Assembly (NCBI GenBank): GCA_966210515.1
Contig: CBIHLM010000007.1
Span: 27,659-91,658, forward strand
Origin: Paradesertivirga sp966210515
GTDB lineage: Bacteria; Bacteroidota; Bacteroidia; Sphingobacteriales; Sphingobacteriaceae
Length of the DNA stretch: 64,000 bases
Direction of reading: 5' to 3'
Shown here: positions 25,180 to 34,043 of the stretch, piece after piece
Layout of the letters: each line of letters opens with the position of its first letter
Position numbering within the stretch: the stretch's first letter is position 1
Made by a program: the position numbers and the translations under genes
The notes under the pieces: generated by a model
Told to the model about the DNA's origin: nothing
Database searches by the model: none
The model's input: only the letters and a program-made list of their open reading frames with translations

Positions 25180-26643
25180 ATGAGTTATTTACAAAAAATA
25201 AAAGGGCAACGTTCGATTTTGTGTATGATGTTGCTTTCCGCAATGCTTTTTTCTTTCTGTAAAAAGAAAGAGGTTGCCCAACCAGAGCTTAACGTTTCTT
25301 TGTCGGAGGTTTCTTTTCAACCAGAAGAGGGTCAGGCTGATTTAACAATTGTCAGTAATGGTAACTGGACTATTAGTAATTCTGCTTCTTCATGGTTGAA
25401 GTTAAGTAAAACTGCTGGTGACGGTGGTAATACAACCTTAAAACTTACGGTAACACCTAATAGCACCGGACTTACCCGCTCGGTTACATTGGTTATAAAT
25501 TCAGGCAGCCAGGCCCGACGGGTTAAAGTTTCGCAAATCAGTACATTATTTCCGTCCTATAACACATCACCGCAAGCTCCTGATTCGATAGGAATGAGTA
25601 CAGCTGTGCAACTGGCTGCCAAATTCAAATTGGGATGGAATATTGGTAATACACTGGAAGCTACCGGAGGTGAAACCAGTTGGGGTAATCCATTAATCAC
25701 AGAGTCGTATGTGAAAGCTGTAAAGCAATTAGGTTTTACCGCTATTCGTTTACCATGCGCATGGAATCTTCATCTTGACAACAAAGCTAATGCACACATA
25801 AATCAGGAATGGATGAAGAGAGTTAAAGAGGTTGTTGGTTATTGCGTTAATAATAACTTGTATGTTATGCTGAATATTCATTGGGATGGCGGATGGCTGG
25901 AAAATAACGTTACCAAACTAAAGCAGGATTCTGTCAATGCTAAACAAAAGGCATTATGGGAGCAAATTGCTACCGCTATGCGTGATTTTGACGAACACCT
26001 GATCTTTGCCAGCGCTAATGAACCGGCAGCTCATAGTGTTAAGGAGGTGGCAGTCTTAGCCTCATATCACCAGACGTTCGTTACGGCTGTTCGCTCTACA
26101 GGTGGAAAAAACAGTCACCGCGTTCTTATCGTTCAAGGTCCAAATACAAATCCGGGAGTGACATTTGATTTGATGAACACGCTTCCTAAAGACCCCACGG
26201 CTAATCGCCTGATGGTTGAAGTGCATAACTATGCGCCATCACAGTTCTGTTTCGGGAACAAAGACGAGACCTGGGGTAAAATGATTTACTACTGGGGTAA
26301 CGGCTATCATTCAACCATTGAACCTGACCGTAACGCTACATACCAAGAAGAGGACGTCATACTCGCTGATTACAACATGATGAAAACTAAATTTGTGGAT
26401 AAAGGGATACCGGTTATAATGGGTGAATATGGCGCTTACAGGCGTGATAATACCGCTAATGTTCCCAAGGATTTGGCCCTGCATAACGCTTCGGTGGATT
26501 ATTGGATAACCTTTACAACCAAAGAAGCATTAGCCCGTGGCATTAAACCTTTTTGGTGGGATATTGGTGCTGCTTTGGACAGGAGCAACTTTACAGTAAA
26601 AGATCAGCGTACGATTGATGCCCTTCTTGAGGGAGGTAAATAA
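25180..26643 (+). CDS. BACON-GH5 endo-glucanase lipoprotein (probable endo-xyloglucanase)
   Basis: A 487-residue surface lipoprotein with lipobox LFSFC (Cys27). A BACON domain spans about residues 36-120 (VSLSEVSFQPEEG, NWTISNSASSWLKLS). The GH5 barrel runs from about 145 (KLGWNIGNTLEATGGETSWG), with acid/base Glu281 in SANEPA and nucleophile Glu416 in IMGEYGAY. WGNP and the conserved HNY near residue 349 fit subfamily GH5_4, which includes BoGH5A of the Bacteroides ovatus xyloglucan locus with the same lipid-BACON-GH5 layout. It should make the first endo-cleavage at the cell surface. Mixed-linkage glucanase or cellulase is the alternative. It lies 213 bases after the terminator, so it probably has its own promoter. 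Confidence 0.93.
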   Translation: MSYLQKIKGQRSILCMMLLSAMLFSFCKKKEVAQPELNVSLSEVSFQPEEGQADLTIVSNGNWTISNSASSWLKLSKTAGDGGNTTLKLTVTPNSTGLTRSVTLVINSGSQARRVKVSQISTLFPSYNTSPQAPDSIGMSTAVQLAAKFKLGWNIGNTLEATGGETSWGNPLITESYVKAVKQLGFTAIRLPCAWNLHLDNKANAHINQEWMKRVKEVVGYCVNNNLYVMLNIHWDGGWLENNVTKLKQDSVNAKQKALWEQIATAMRDFDEHLIFASANEPAAHSVKEVAVLASYHQTFVTAVRSTGGKNSHRVLIVQGPNTNPGVTFDLMNTLPKDPTANRLMVEVHNYAPSQFCFGNKDETWGKMIYYWGNGYHSTIEPDRNATYQEEDVILADYNMMKTKFVDKGIPVIMGEYGAYRRDNTANVPKDLALHNASVDYWITFTTKEALARGIKPFWWDIGAALDRSNFTVKDQRTIDALLEGGK

Positions 26644-26820
26644 AACAGGGAAGGAACTACAATGTCAACTGACTTATAAAATGATTTCGCACGGAGACGC
26701 AGGGGAGAACTTTATCTGCGTTCTTCTTCCTCTGTGTGTGTATCATTAGGATGAAAAATTCATTTATTTAATCAAGACTGGCTATTAATGAATAATTCCT
26801 CTTTTAAAGTAAATAATAGA

Positions 26821-27726
26821 ATGTTTAGAAAAAAAGTGTTGTTAGGCACGGTCATCGCTATATCTTTTTTGGCATGTAGAAAAGACACGAACGCTCAAAT
26901 CAATACGGACAAAATCCAAGACGTGAAAAAAGAGGAAGAAGTCAAACCCGACCCTAACCTTCACATTTATCTGGCATTTGGGCAATCGAACATGGATGGT
27001 GCGGGTGCAATTCAGGATCAGGATAAAGTAGGGATTGATGCGCGCTTTAAAGTAATGAGTGCAGTCAATTGTACTGACGATCGCACACGTCAGATGGGAA
27101 AATGGACGACAGCCACTCCTCCCTTGGTGCGTTGCCAGACCGGACTCGGTATTTTAGATTATTTTGGAAGAACAATGGTCCAGGAACTTCCTTCAGGAAT
27201 AAAAATTGGCATTGTGCCCGTGGCTGTTCCGGGGGGCGACATAGCCCTGTTTGATAAGGTAAAATATAATTCTTACGCAACAACAGCTCCGTCATGGATG
27301 AAAGATGTCATCAACTCGTATGGTGGTAATCCATACGCGCGATTGGTAGAAATTGGTAATCTGGCACAAAAAGAAGGCGTGATTAAAGGAATTCTTTTTC
27401 ATCAGGGCGAAAGCAATACAAACAATACTGAGTGGAAAAACAAAGTTGCGAATGTGGTTAGCAACCTTAAAGCAGATCTGAAACTGGGCGATGTGCCTTT
27501 TCTGGCAGGTGAGTTGCTGGCTTCAAAAGAAGCATGTTGTGGTTCTCACAACGTGGAAGTAAATAAGCTCCCTTCCGTGATCACCAATGCACATGTTATT
27601 TCATCTGCGGGTCTCTTGGGAACTGATGCTGCGCACTTTGATTCTGCCTCATACAGAGAGTTTGGAAAGCGTTATGCACAAAAAATGATTGAACTAATGG
27701 GACCGGACATTATTACGAAAAGATAG
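26821..27726 (+). CDS. CE6/SASA-type carbohydrate acetyl esterase lipoprotein
   Basis: A 301-residue lipoprotein when started at the ATG at 26821 (MFRKKVLLGT, lipobox SFLAC with Cys19); an ATG at 26788 would add 11 residues. The SGNH-type catalytic domain shows Ser56 in AFGQSNMDGAG, the conserved GVVPV-like strand IGIVPVAVPGG, FHQGESNTNN, and a C-terminal DAAHFDSASYREFG carrying the catalytic His. This is the DUF303/SASA fold grouped in CE6 (acetyl xylan esterases). A surface position fits deacetylation of native polysaccharide before or during GH5 cutting. It is one of four esterase genes in the locus. Whether the substrate is xyloglucan or xylan acetyl groups is not decidable here. Confidence 0.85.
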   Translation: MFRKKVLLGTVIAISFLACRKDTNAQINTDKIQDVKKEEEVKPDPNLHIYLAFGQSNMDGAGAIQDQDKVGIDARFKVMSAVNCTDDRTRQMGKWTTATPPLVRCQTGLGILDYFGRTMVQELPSGIKIGIVPVAVPGGDIALFDKVKYNSYATTAPSWMKDVINSYGGNPYARLVEIGNLAQKEGVIKGILFHQGESNTNNTEWKNKVANVVSNLKADLKLGDVPFLAGELLASKEACCGSHNVEVNKLPSVITNAHVISSAGLLGTDAAHFDSASYREFGKRYAQKMIELMGPDIITKR

Positions 27727-27941
27727 CTCAGGGCAATATGAAGATATAGATCGATTCTTGGCTTAAGGAGGATTTAATCTAAGTAAGCTTTGCGTTAATT
27801 GACAAATCTTTAAGCAGTTTTTAGAATGCTTCTCCGGGTATCAACTAAAATAGATCATCACAATGGGCATTTCGCTCAGATAGTTAGGTTAAATAAAAAT
27901 TCAGGCCGGAGCATCTGAATTAAATATACAAGCAAAACAAC

Positions 27942-29534
27942 ATGAAAAAGAAATTTTTGTTGCTGGCAATCTTGCTTTCTTCGGTTTCCGTAAGATTGAT
28001 TGCCCAGAACCCAAAACGTAGTAAAGCGGTACTTCAGGAACGGGTAATTAATGTCGACTTCAGCAGATCAGCCGGGAAATTGAACACCATGTTTAAAGAA
28101 TGTGTTGGAGCCGGTCGAGCAAACGAAGGTCTTCGGGCCGATTGGCAGCAGCAGCTTGCATACGTTCGAAAAGAATGCGGTTTCAAATACATCCGCATGC
28201 ATGGACTGTTAACCGATGATATGGCAGTGTATACCGAAGACAATAAAGGCAACCCGCAATACAATTATATGTACATCGATGCTTTATTTGATTTTTTACA
28301 CAGCATCGGCATTAAACCTTTTGTTGAACTTGGTTTTATGCCCGGCCGGCTTGCCAGTGGACCTCAAACAATTTTTTGGTGGAGAGGAAATGTAACTCCG
28401 CCGAAAGATTACGACAAATGGGCTGGATTGGTTAAAAATCTTACCGAACATTTCACCGAACGTTATGGTGCCGATGAAGTGAAGACCTGGTATTTTGAAG
28501 TGTGGAATGAACCAAATCTTTCGCCTGGATTTTGGACAGGAACACAAGAAGACTATTTTAAATTATACAAGTTCTCAGCCCAGGCAATTAAAAGCGTAAA
28601 TAAAGAATATCGGGTTGGTGGTCCCGGTACTGCCGGAGCGGCCTGGGAACCTGAAATGATTGAGTATTGCCGTAAAAACAATGTGCCGATAGATTTTATA
28701 AGCACTCATGCTTATGGCGTCGGGCAAGGATTTTTGGATGAATTCGGACAAGGAGGTACGGTACTCGATAAAAACCCACTGAGTGTAAGTAGCGATGTCC
28801 TTCAATCAAGAAAGGAAATAGCAGATTCACCAATGCCAGGTCTGGAATTACATTACACCGAATGGAGTTCATCGTACACTCCCGCTGATCCGGTTCATGA
28901 TAGTTATCATAGTGCAGCGTATGTGTTGCAAAAATTGAAGCAGGTAGGAAATGCACCCAACTCCATGTCGTATTGGGTTTTTACGGACGTTTTTGAAGAG
29001 CCCGGACCAAGATTTACACCTTTCCACGGAGGTTTTGGAATGTTGAACACACAAGGTATTAATAAGCCGGTATTCTATTCATATCAGTTTTTAAACCGTT
29101 TGGGAAATATTGAACTGGTAAATACAGATGCTGCTTCCTGGGTTTGTAAAGATTCATCCGGAAACATGCAGGCCTTGGTTTGGGATTATACCTACACGCT
29201 TCCCGATTCGACCAATAACCAACAATTCTATACACGCGACCTTCCATCAAAATCAAAAGGAAAACTGAAGATTAATGTTGCAAAGGTACCTGACGGAACT
29301 TATGCTCTTGAAGTGTATAAAGTAGGTTACCGAAGTAACGATGCCTTTTCTACCTATCTATCAATGGGTAAACCTTCCCAACTCAGTAAGCAACAGGTTG
29401 AACAAATAAAGAAACAAAATGATGGCTCTCCAATTGTCAGAGAAATCGTCACAATAAAAGATGGTCGTCCTTTTTCAAAAGAATTGGAGCTTCGTGAAAA
29501 CGATGTTTTCTTTCTCAATCTGATCAAGATTTAA
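27942..29534 (+). CDS. GH39 family glycosidase (beta-xylosidase-like)
   Basis: A 530-residue exported enzyme (signal peptide to LIAQ, residue 22). The GH39 barrel shows FKYIRMHGLLTDDMAVYTED (about residues 81-100), acid/base Glu190 in FEVWNEPNL and nucleophile Glu307 in LHYTEWSSSY, then a beta-sandwich tail from about 400. Family activities include beta-xylosidase, alpha-L-iduronidase and beta-glycosidase on other sugars. In this locus it might act on a pentose branch. GH39 is not part of the described Bacteroides xyloglucan core, so it hints at an unusual side chain. It is transcribed with the CE20-like gene 14 bases downstream. Confidence 0.88.
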   Translation: MKKKFLLLAILLSSVSVRLIAQNPKRSKAVLQERVINVDFSRSAGKLNTMFKECVGAGRANEGLRADWQQQLAYVRKECGFKYIRMHGLLTDDMAVYTEDNKGNPQYNYMYIDALFDFLHSIGIKPFVELGFMPGRLASGPQTIFWWRGNVTPPKDYDKWAGLVKNLTEHFTERYGADEVKTWYFEVWNEPNLSPGFWTGTQEDYFKLYKFSAQAIKSVNKEYRVGGPGTAGAAWEPEMIEYCRKNNVPIDFISTHAYGVGQGFLDEFGQGGTVLDKNPLSVSSDVLQSRKEIADSPMPGLELHYTEWSSSYTPADPVHDSYHSAAYVLQKLKQVGNAPNSMSYWVFTDVFEEPGPRFTPFHGGFGMLNTQGINKPVFYSYQFLNRLGNIELVNTDAASWVCKDSSGNMQALVWDYTYTLPDSTNNQQFYTRDLPSKSKGKLKINVAKVPDGTYALEVYKVGYRSNDAFSTYLSMGKPSQLSKQQVEQIKKQNDGSPIVREIVTIKDGRPFSKELELRENDVFFLNLIKI

Positions 29535-29548
29535 ATTAAGAAAATAAG

Positions 29549-31519
29549 ATGAAACAAACAATGAAAATACGGATATCAACATCGTTTGTGTTGTTTACAC
29601 TATTGCTTTTAATACAAGCACAAGGGTATGCTCAGGTTACTTTGCCAAAAGTATTTGGAAATTATATGGTTTTACAAAGAGGTATTAAAATTCCTGTTTG
29701 GGGAAACTCGGCTCCGGGAGCGTTTATAACAGCAAAACTGGGAACGGTACATACAACTGCAAAAGCTGATCAGGAGGGGAAATGGATGGTTCGTTTCCCG
29801 GAATTTAAAGCAGGCGGCCCCTACGAATTGAAAATTTCCGAATCGGGAAAACCGGGTTCAGAAATCAGGCTGAAAGATATTTTGATTGGAGATGTTTGGT
29901 TAGCTTCCGGTCAGTCGAATATGGATTGGCCGGTACAACAAGCGATGGATGCCAAAAACGAAATCGCAGATGCTAAATACCCTGAAATACGCTTTTTAGT
30001 AGTAGAGCATGATAAGAAGATCAGTCCGCAAACAGATATTTCAAAGGGCGAATGGAAAGTATGTGATACTTCCACAGTGAAGAACTTTTCGGCAGTAGCT
30101 TACAGTTTTGCCCGTAAAATCCGGAAAGATCAAAATGTTCCTGTAGGTATTATACAGAGCTCCAGGGGAGGAACGCCCGTTGAAGCCTGGACGAGCCGGG
30201 AAAAGCTGTTATCATCTTCCATCACCAAACAAAGGATACTAGCCAATGATACACTATCTCAAGATGATTTTATAAGGGACAGTTTGAACTCGGCTGAATT
30301 ATGGAAAAATGTTTACCAGCCGACGAATAACGCAGATAAAATTATCCCCAATCCGGCCTATACAGACGGGAACTGGCCAACTGTAGAGATGCCCGGTGTG
30401 CTGCATTCTTTTGGAATCGGTCAATATGAGGGAATTGTGTGGATGCGTAAGAAAATAGTTTTGCCGAAGTCTTTTTCGGGCAAAGATCTCACCTTAAATC
30501 TGGGGCATCCCGAAATGAATTATTCCCTTTATTTCAATGGAAATCCAATCTGCAAAATGGTATGGAACAGTAACCCTACCCATAGTTATACCATTCCGGC
30601 GAGCCTGGTGAAGGAGGGGGAAAACTCCGTTGTTGTAAGGTTAGCTATGTTATGGGGAGGGGGAGGCTTAAATGGTCCGGCAGAAGATCTTTATGTCACT
30701 GACGGAGCATCAAAAGTTTCGTTGGCCGGAAAATGGTTGTTTAAGCAAGGTATAGAGCTACCAGGTTCTCCGGTGAACAATTATCAATACTATCCAACCG
30801 TACTCTTCAATTCAATGATACATCCACTTATTCCCTATGGCCTTAAAGGATTTATCTGGTATCAGGGAGAAGCGAATGACACAGCGGCATACAATTACCG
30901 TAGATTGTTTCCAATGCTGATAAGCGACTGGCGTAAGCGTTGGAAACAAGGTAAACTTCCATTCTTATATGTTCAGCTGGCTAATTACAAAAAAAGGAAA
31001 GAGGAGCCTTCTGACAGCGAGTGGGCAGAGTTAAGGGAAGCACAAACCATGACCTTGTCACAGCCGAATACGGGCATGGCTTGTATCATCGACATCGGCG
31101 AAGCCAATGATATCCATCCCAGAAATAAAAAGGAAGTAGGGCGCCGCCTGGCATTAAATGCTAATAAACTGGTGTACAAGCAAAATTGCATCGCATCTGG
31201 CCCTATGTATAAAAGTTATCGAAAGGAAGGTAATCGTATCCGGATCAGCTTTACCAATACGGCTTCAGGTATTTCAACCAGCGATGGTGCCGCTGAAGTG
31301 ACAGGTTTTGCTGTAGCAGGTAAAGATCAGCAGTTTCAGTGGGCAAAGGCCGTCATTGAGGGAAATGAAGTAGTGATCTACAGCGATAAGGTAGCTGATC
31401 CGGTTGCGGTGCGCTATGCCTGGGCAGATAATCCGGAATGTAATCTTATGAATTCTGAAGGCTTGCCTGCTGTTCCGTTTAGAACAGATAACTGGAGGGG
31501 AATTACTCAGAAAAATTAG
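29549..31519 (+). CDS. CE20-like sialate O-acetylesterase family enzyme
   Basis: A 656-residue exported protein (signal peptide to GYAQ, residue 29). A small beta-domain at about 30-110 precedes the SGNH catalytic core (Ser123 in LASGQSNMDWPV). The core is split by a galactose-binding-like beta-sandwich (about residues 265-410, GIVWMRKKIVLPKSFSGK and YSLYFNGNPICKMVW). The second half of the core has FIWYQGEANDTAAYNYR and the Asp/His pair in DIGEANDIHPRNKKEVG. This split layout is that of CE20, founded by the Xanthomonas enzyme from a xyloglucan locus that removes acetyl from xyloglucan oligosaccharides. That specificity is inferred by family and context. It complements the surface CE6-like esterase in the periplasm. 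Confidence 0.88.
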   Translation: MKQTMKIRISTSFVLFTLLLLIQAQGYAQVTLPKVFGNYMVLQRGIKIPVWGNSAPGAFITAKLGTVHTTAKADQEGKWMVRFPEFKAGGPYELKISESGKPGSEIRLKDILIGDVWLASGQSNMDWPVQQAMDAKNEIADAKYPEIRFLVVEHDKKISPQTDISKGEWKVCDTSTVKNFSAVAYSFARKIRKDQNVPVGIIQSSRGGTPVEAWTSREKLLSSSITKQRILANDTLSQDDFIRDSLNSAELWKNVYQPTNNADKIIPNPAYTDGNWPTVEMPGVLHSFGIGQYEGIVWMRKKIVLPKSFSGKDLTLNLGHPEMNYSLYFNGNPICKMVWNSNPTHSYTIPASLVKEGENSVVVRLAMLWGGGGLNGPAEDLYVTDGASKVSLAGKWLFKQGIELPGSPVNNYQYYPTVLFNSMIHPLIPYGLKGFIWYQGEANDTAAYNYRRLFPMLISDWRKRWKQGKLPFLYVQLANYKKRKEEPSDSEWAELREAQTMTLSQPNTGMACIIDIGEANDIHPRNKKEVGRRLALNANKLVYKQNCIASGPMYKSYRKEGNRIRISFTNTASGISTSDGAAEVTGFAVAGKDQQFQWAKAVIEGNEVVIYSDKVADPVAVRYAWADNPECNLMNSEGLPAVPFRTDNWRGITQKN

Positions 31520-31594
31520 ATATTCCTGCCAGTGGGCATGTTAAAATGAATGCCGCTGTGCTGGAACTAAGTTTTACAATTACAACTGCAACCA

Positions 31595-34036
31595 GTGATA
31601 ACAACATTGAATATAAATAAACGGGTAGTGGCAAGCTTACTTTTTTTAAGCATCAGCTCTGTACTATATGCCCAAACAAGTAAAACGAAGACAAAAATAA
31701 CGGTTGATGTCAACAAGCCAGGGCATCGTATCCCATCAACCTTATTCGGGGCATTTTTCGAAGACATTAACCATTCAAGCGATGGAGGCCTCTATCCTGA
31801 ACTTGTCAGGAACCGATCGTTCGAAGACGCTGACACACTTCAGAACTGGAAATTTACTAGCGATGGCGGAATGAGCAAAGCTTCAATAATCAATATAGAT
31901 GCGGACTATCCACCCACGGGCAGCCTAAATGTGTTTAACCGGAAATACCTTTCTGTTCAGGCTAAAGGAGCGTTTAAGCTTGAGAACAAGGGCTTTTTTG
32001 GGATGAATATTGTTAAAGGTAGGTCATACACCTTCAAATGCGCAGCGCGAAGTGCCGAAGGTTTCAATGCGCCGCTAAAGGTTAGTATTGTAAATGCTGC
32101 CGGTATTAAACTTGCTGGTGCTGAAGTAAACGGCTTTGATGGGGGCTGGAAATATTATACCGTTACTTTAACGGCCACAGGCAGCGACCCCAAAAGTCGT
32201 ATTGAGATAGGCGCTGATGGAAATGGTCGCTTGCATCTGGATATGGTTTCGCTCCTGCCTGATCAAACCTGGAAAGGCCATGGGCTACGGACAGACCTGG
32301 CGGAGGCCCTTAATGCTATGCATCCCAAAGTTTTCCGGTTTCCGGGAGGTTGTTGGGTTGAAGGAGCGTTCTTCAAGCAAATGAACAATTGGAAAAAAAC
32401 AATTGGTAATATTGATACTCGCACTTCATGGTGGAATTTCTGGGGTTACAACGCTACTCAGGGTTTAGGGTTCCATGAATACCTGCAATTATCGGAAGAC
32501 CTGGGTGCCGAACCTTTGTTTTGTATCAATGTAGGAATGTCCCATGAAGATCACGTTCCCATGGATCAAATGGGGCAATGGGTGCAGGACGCTTTGGATG
32601 CAATCGAATATGCCAACGGACCAGAAACTTCCGTTTGGGGAAGCATTCGTGCAAAAAGTGGCCATCCAAAACCCTTCAATATGAAATATTTAGAGATCGG
32701 GAACGAAAACGGCGGCGATAAATACGCAGAGCGATGGAAGCTACTTGGCGAAGCTGTTCGCGCTAAATATCCTGAGATTAAGTTGATCGTTAACAACTGG
32801 GGAGGTTATCCTAAAGCTCCTCAGGCAGATCTTGTTGATGAACATTATTATGATAATCCCGAGTGGTTTATCTTGAACACCAACAAGTACGATAGTTACG
32901 ACAGAAAAGCCCCAAAAGTATTCATCGGCGAATATGCGGTAACCAGCAAAACCGGTAAGGGAAACCTGCGGGGGGCTATCGGCGAGGCCGCCTTTATGAC
33001 AGGCATCGAGCGCAACTCGGATGTGGTAAGTATGAGCGCTTATGCACCCTTGTACTGTAACGTAAATCATAGGGTATGGCCCATAAATCTGATCAATTTC
33101 GACAGTAATCGCTGGTATGGCCTGCCAGGCTATTACGTGCAGCAACTATTTGCTCAAAATCAGGGTACTGTCTACCTGCCTGTAAACATACAAGGAGCAC
33201 CTCTGCTCAGCTTCTATGAAAAAGGAGGACTTGGATTGGGCACCCTGAACAATTCTGCAGAATTTAAAGATGTAAAGGTACTTGCACCTGATGGCCGCGT
33301 CTTATTCGAGTCCGATTTTTCAAAGAGTATTGATAAATGGCAGAAAAACGGTGGCGACTGGTCTGTAAAAGACGGCGTATTGAGTCAGGCAGCGGTGACC
33401 GGAAATTCTTTCGTGTATTTCGGTGATAAGTCATGGACGGACTATACCGTTACCTTTAAGGGGCGTAAAATATCCGGCGAGAACGGCATACAACTTCTTT
33501 TCAGGAACCAAAGTAAAGATGACCAGATGCGCTGGGAACTGGGCGGTAATAAAAGCACCGAGTTTATTTTAGATAATGGCATAACGAGGAAAAGCTCTCC
33601 GGGAAGTATAGAAACAGGCCGCTGGTATGATGTAAAGCTGGAAGTAAAAGGGGGTACAGCCAAAGGTTATGTTGATGGTAAACTTGTTCTGGAAGTTTCC
33701 AATCCTGCTGCCAAAACGAGTAGTCTGAGTGTGAGTGCAGCCCATGATGAGCGTTCGGGTGATATTATTCTGAAGGTGGTTAATGCCTCACCCGGTAGCC
33801 TAAAAGCAGGAATTAACCTGGCTGGTACAGCAAATCTTACAGGAAACGGTAAAGCTATTGTACTTACTTCGGCTAGTCCGCTGGATGAGAATACCCTGGA
33901 ACAACCAACTAAAGTTTCGCCAGTGACGACGAACTTTAAGTTCTCAGGAACAAGCATCGCACGTTCTCTCCCCGGCAATTCATTAACTGTATTACGGTTA
34001 ACAACTTCATCAAATAAACAAGCACTGGTAAAATAG
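31595..34036 (+). CDS. GH51 alpha-L-arabinofuranosidase with accessory jelly-roll domains
   Basis: An 813-residue exported enzyme starting at GTG 31595 (a TTG at 31607 is also possible; there is no ATG before the signal peptide, which ends at VLYAQ). An N-terminal carbohydrate-binding-like sandwich spans about 75-220. The GH51 barrel spans about 225-500, with acid/base Glu371 in EIGNENGGDKY and nucleophile Glu446 in VFIGEYAVTS. A further jelly-roll of LamG/DUF1080 type (about 555-695, VLFESDFSKSIDKWQKN) interrupts the C-terminal beta domain. It should release arabinofuranose, in line with arabinosylated xyloglucan. The following gene starts 8 bases after its stop. Confidence 0.92.
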   Translation: MITTLNINKRVVASLLFLSISSVLYAQTSKTKTKITVDVNKPGHRIPSTLFGAFFEDINHSSDGGLYPELVRNRSFEDADTLQNWKFTSDGGMSKASIINIDADYPPTGSLNVFNRKYLSVQAKGAFKLENKGFFGMNIVKGRSYTFKCAARSAEGFNAPLKVSIVNAAGIKLAGAEVNGFDGGWKYYTVTLTATGSDPKSRIEIGADGNGRLHLDMVSLLPDQTWKGHGLRTDLAEALNAMHPKVFRFPGGCWVEGAFFKQMNNWKKTIGNIDTRTSWWNFWGYNATQGLGFHEYLQLSEDLGAEPLFCINVGMSHEDHVPMDQMGQWVQDALDAIEYANGPETSVWGSIRAKSGHPKPFNMKYLEIGNENGGDKYAERWKLLGEAVRAKYPEIKLIVNNWGGYPKAPQADLVDEHYYDNPEWFILNTNKYDSYDRKAPKVFIGEYAVTSKTGKGNLRGAIGEAAFMTGIERNSDVVSMSAYAPLYCNVNHRVWPINLINFDSNRWYGLPGYYVQQLFAQNQGTVYLPVNIQGAPLLSFYEKGGLGLGTLNNSAEFKDVKVLAPDGRVLFESDFSKSIDKWQKNGGDWSVKDGVLSQAAVTGNSFVYFGDKSWTDYTVTFKGRKISGENGIQLLFRNQSKDDQMRWELGGNKSTEFILDNGITRKSSPGSIETGRWYDVKLEVKGGTAKGYVDGKLVLEVSNPAAKTSSLSVSAAHDERSGDIILKVVNASPGSLKAGINLAGTANLTGNGKAIVLTSASPLDENTLEQPTKVSPVTTNFKFSGTSIARSLPGNSLTVLRLTTSSNKQALVK

Positions 34037-34043
34037 CAATACA

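Noticed and set aside
32741..33145. 134-codon antisense frame inside GH51
   Set aside because: It lies opposite the conserved GH51 catalytic region and has no recognisable protein features.
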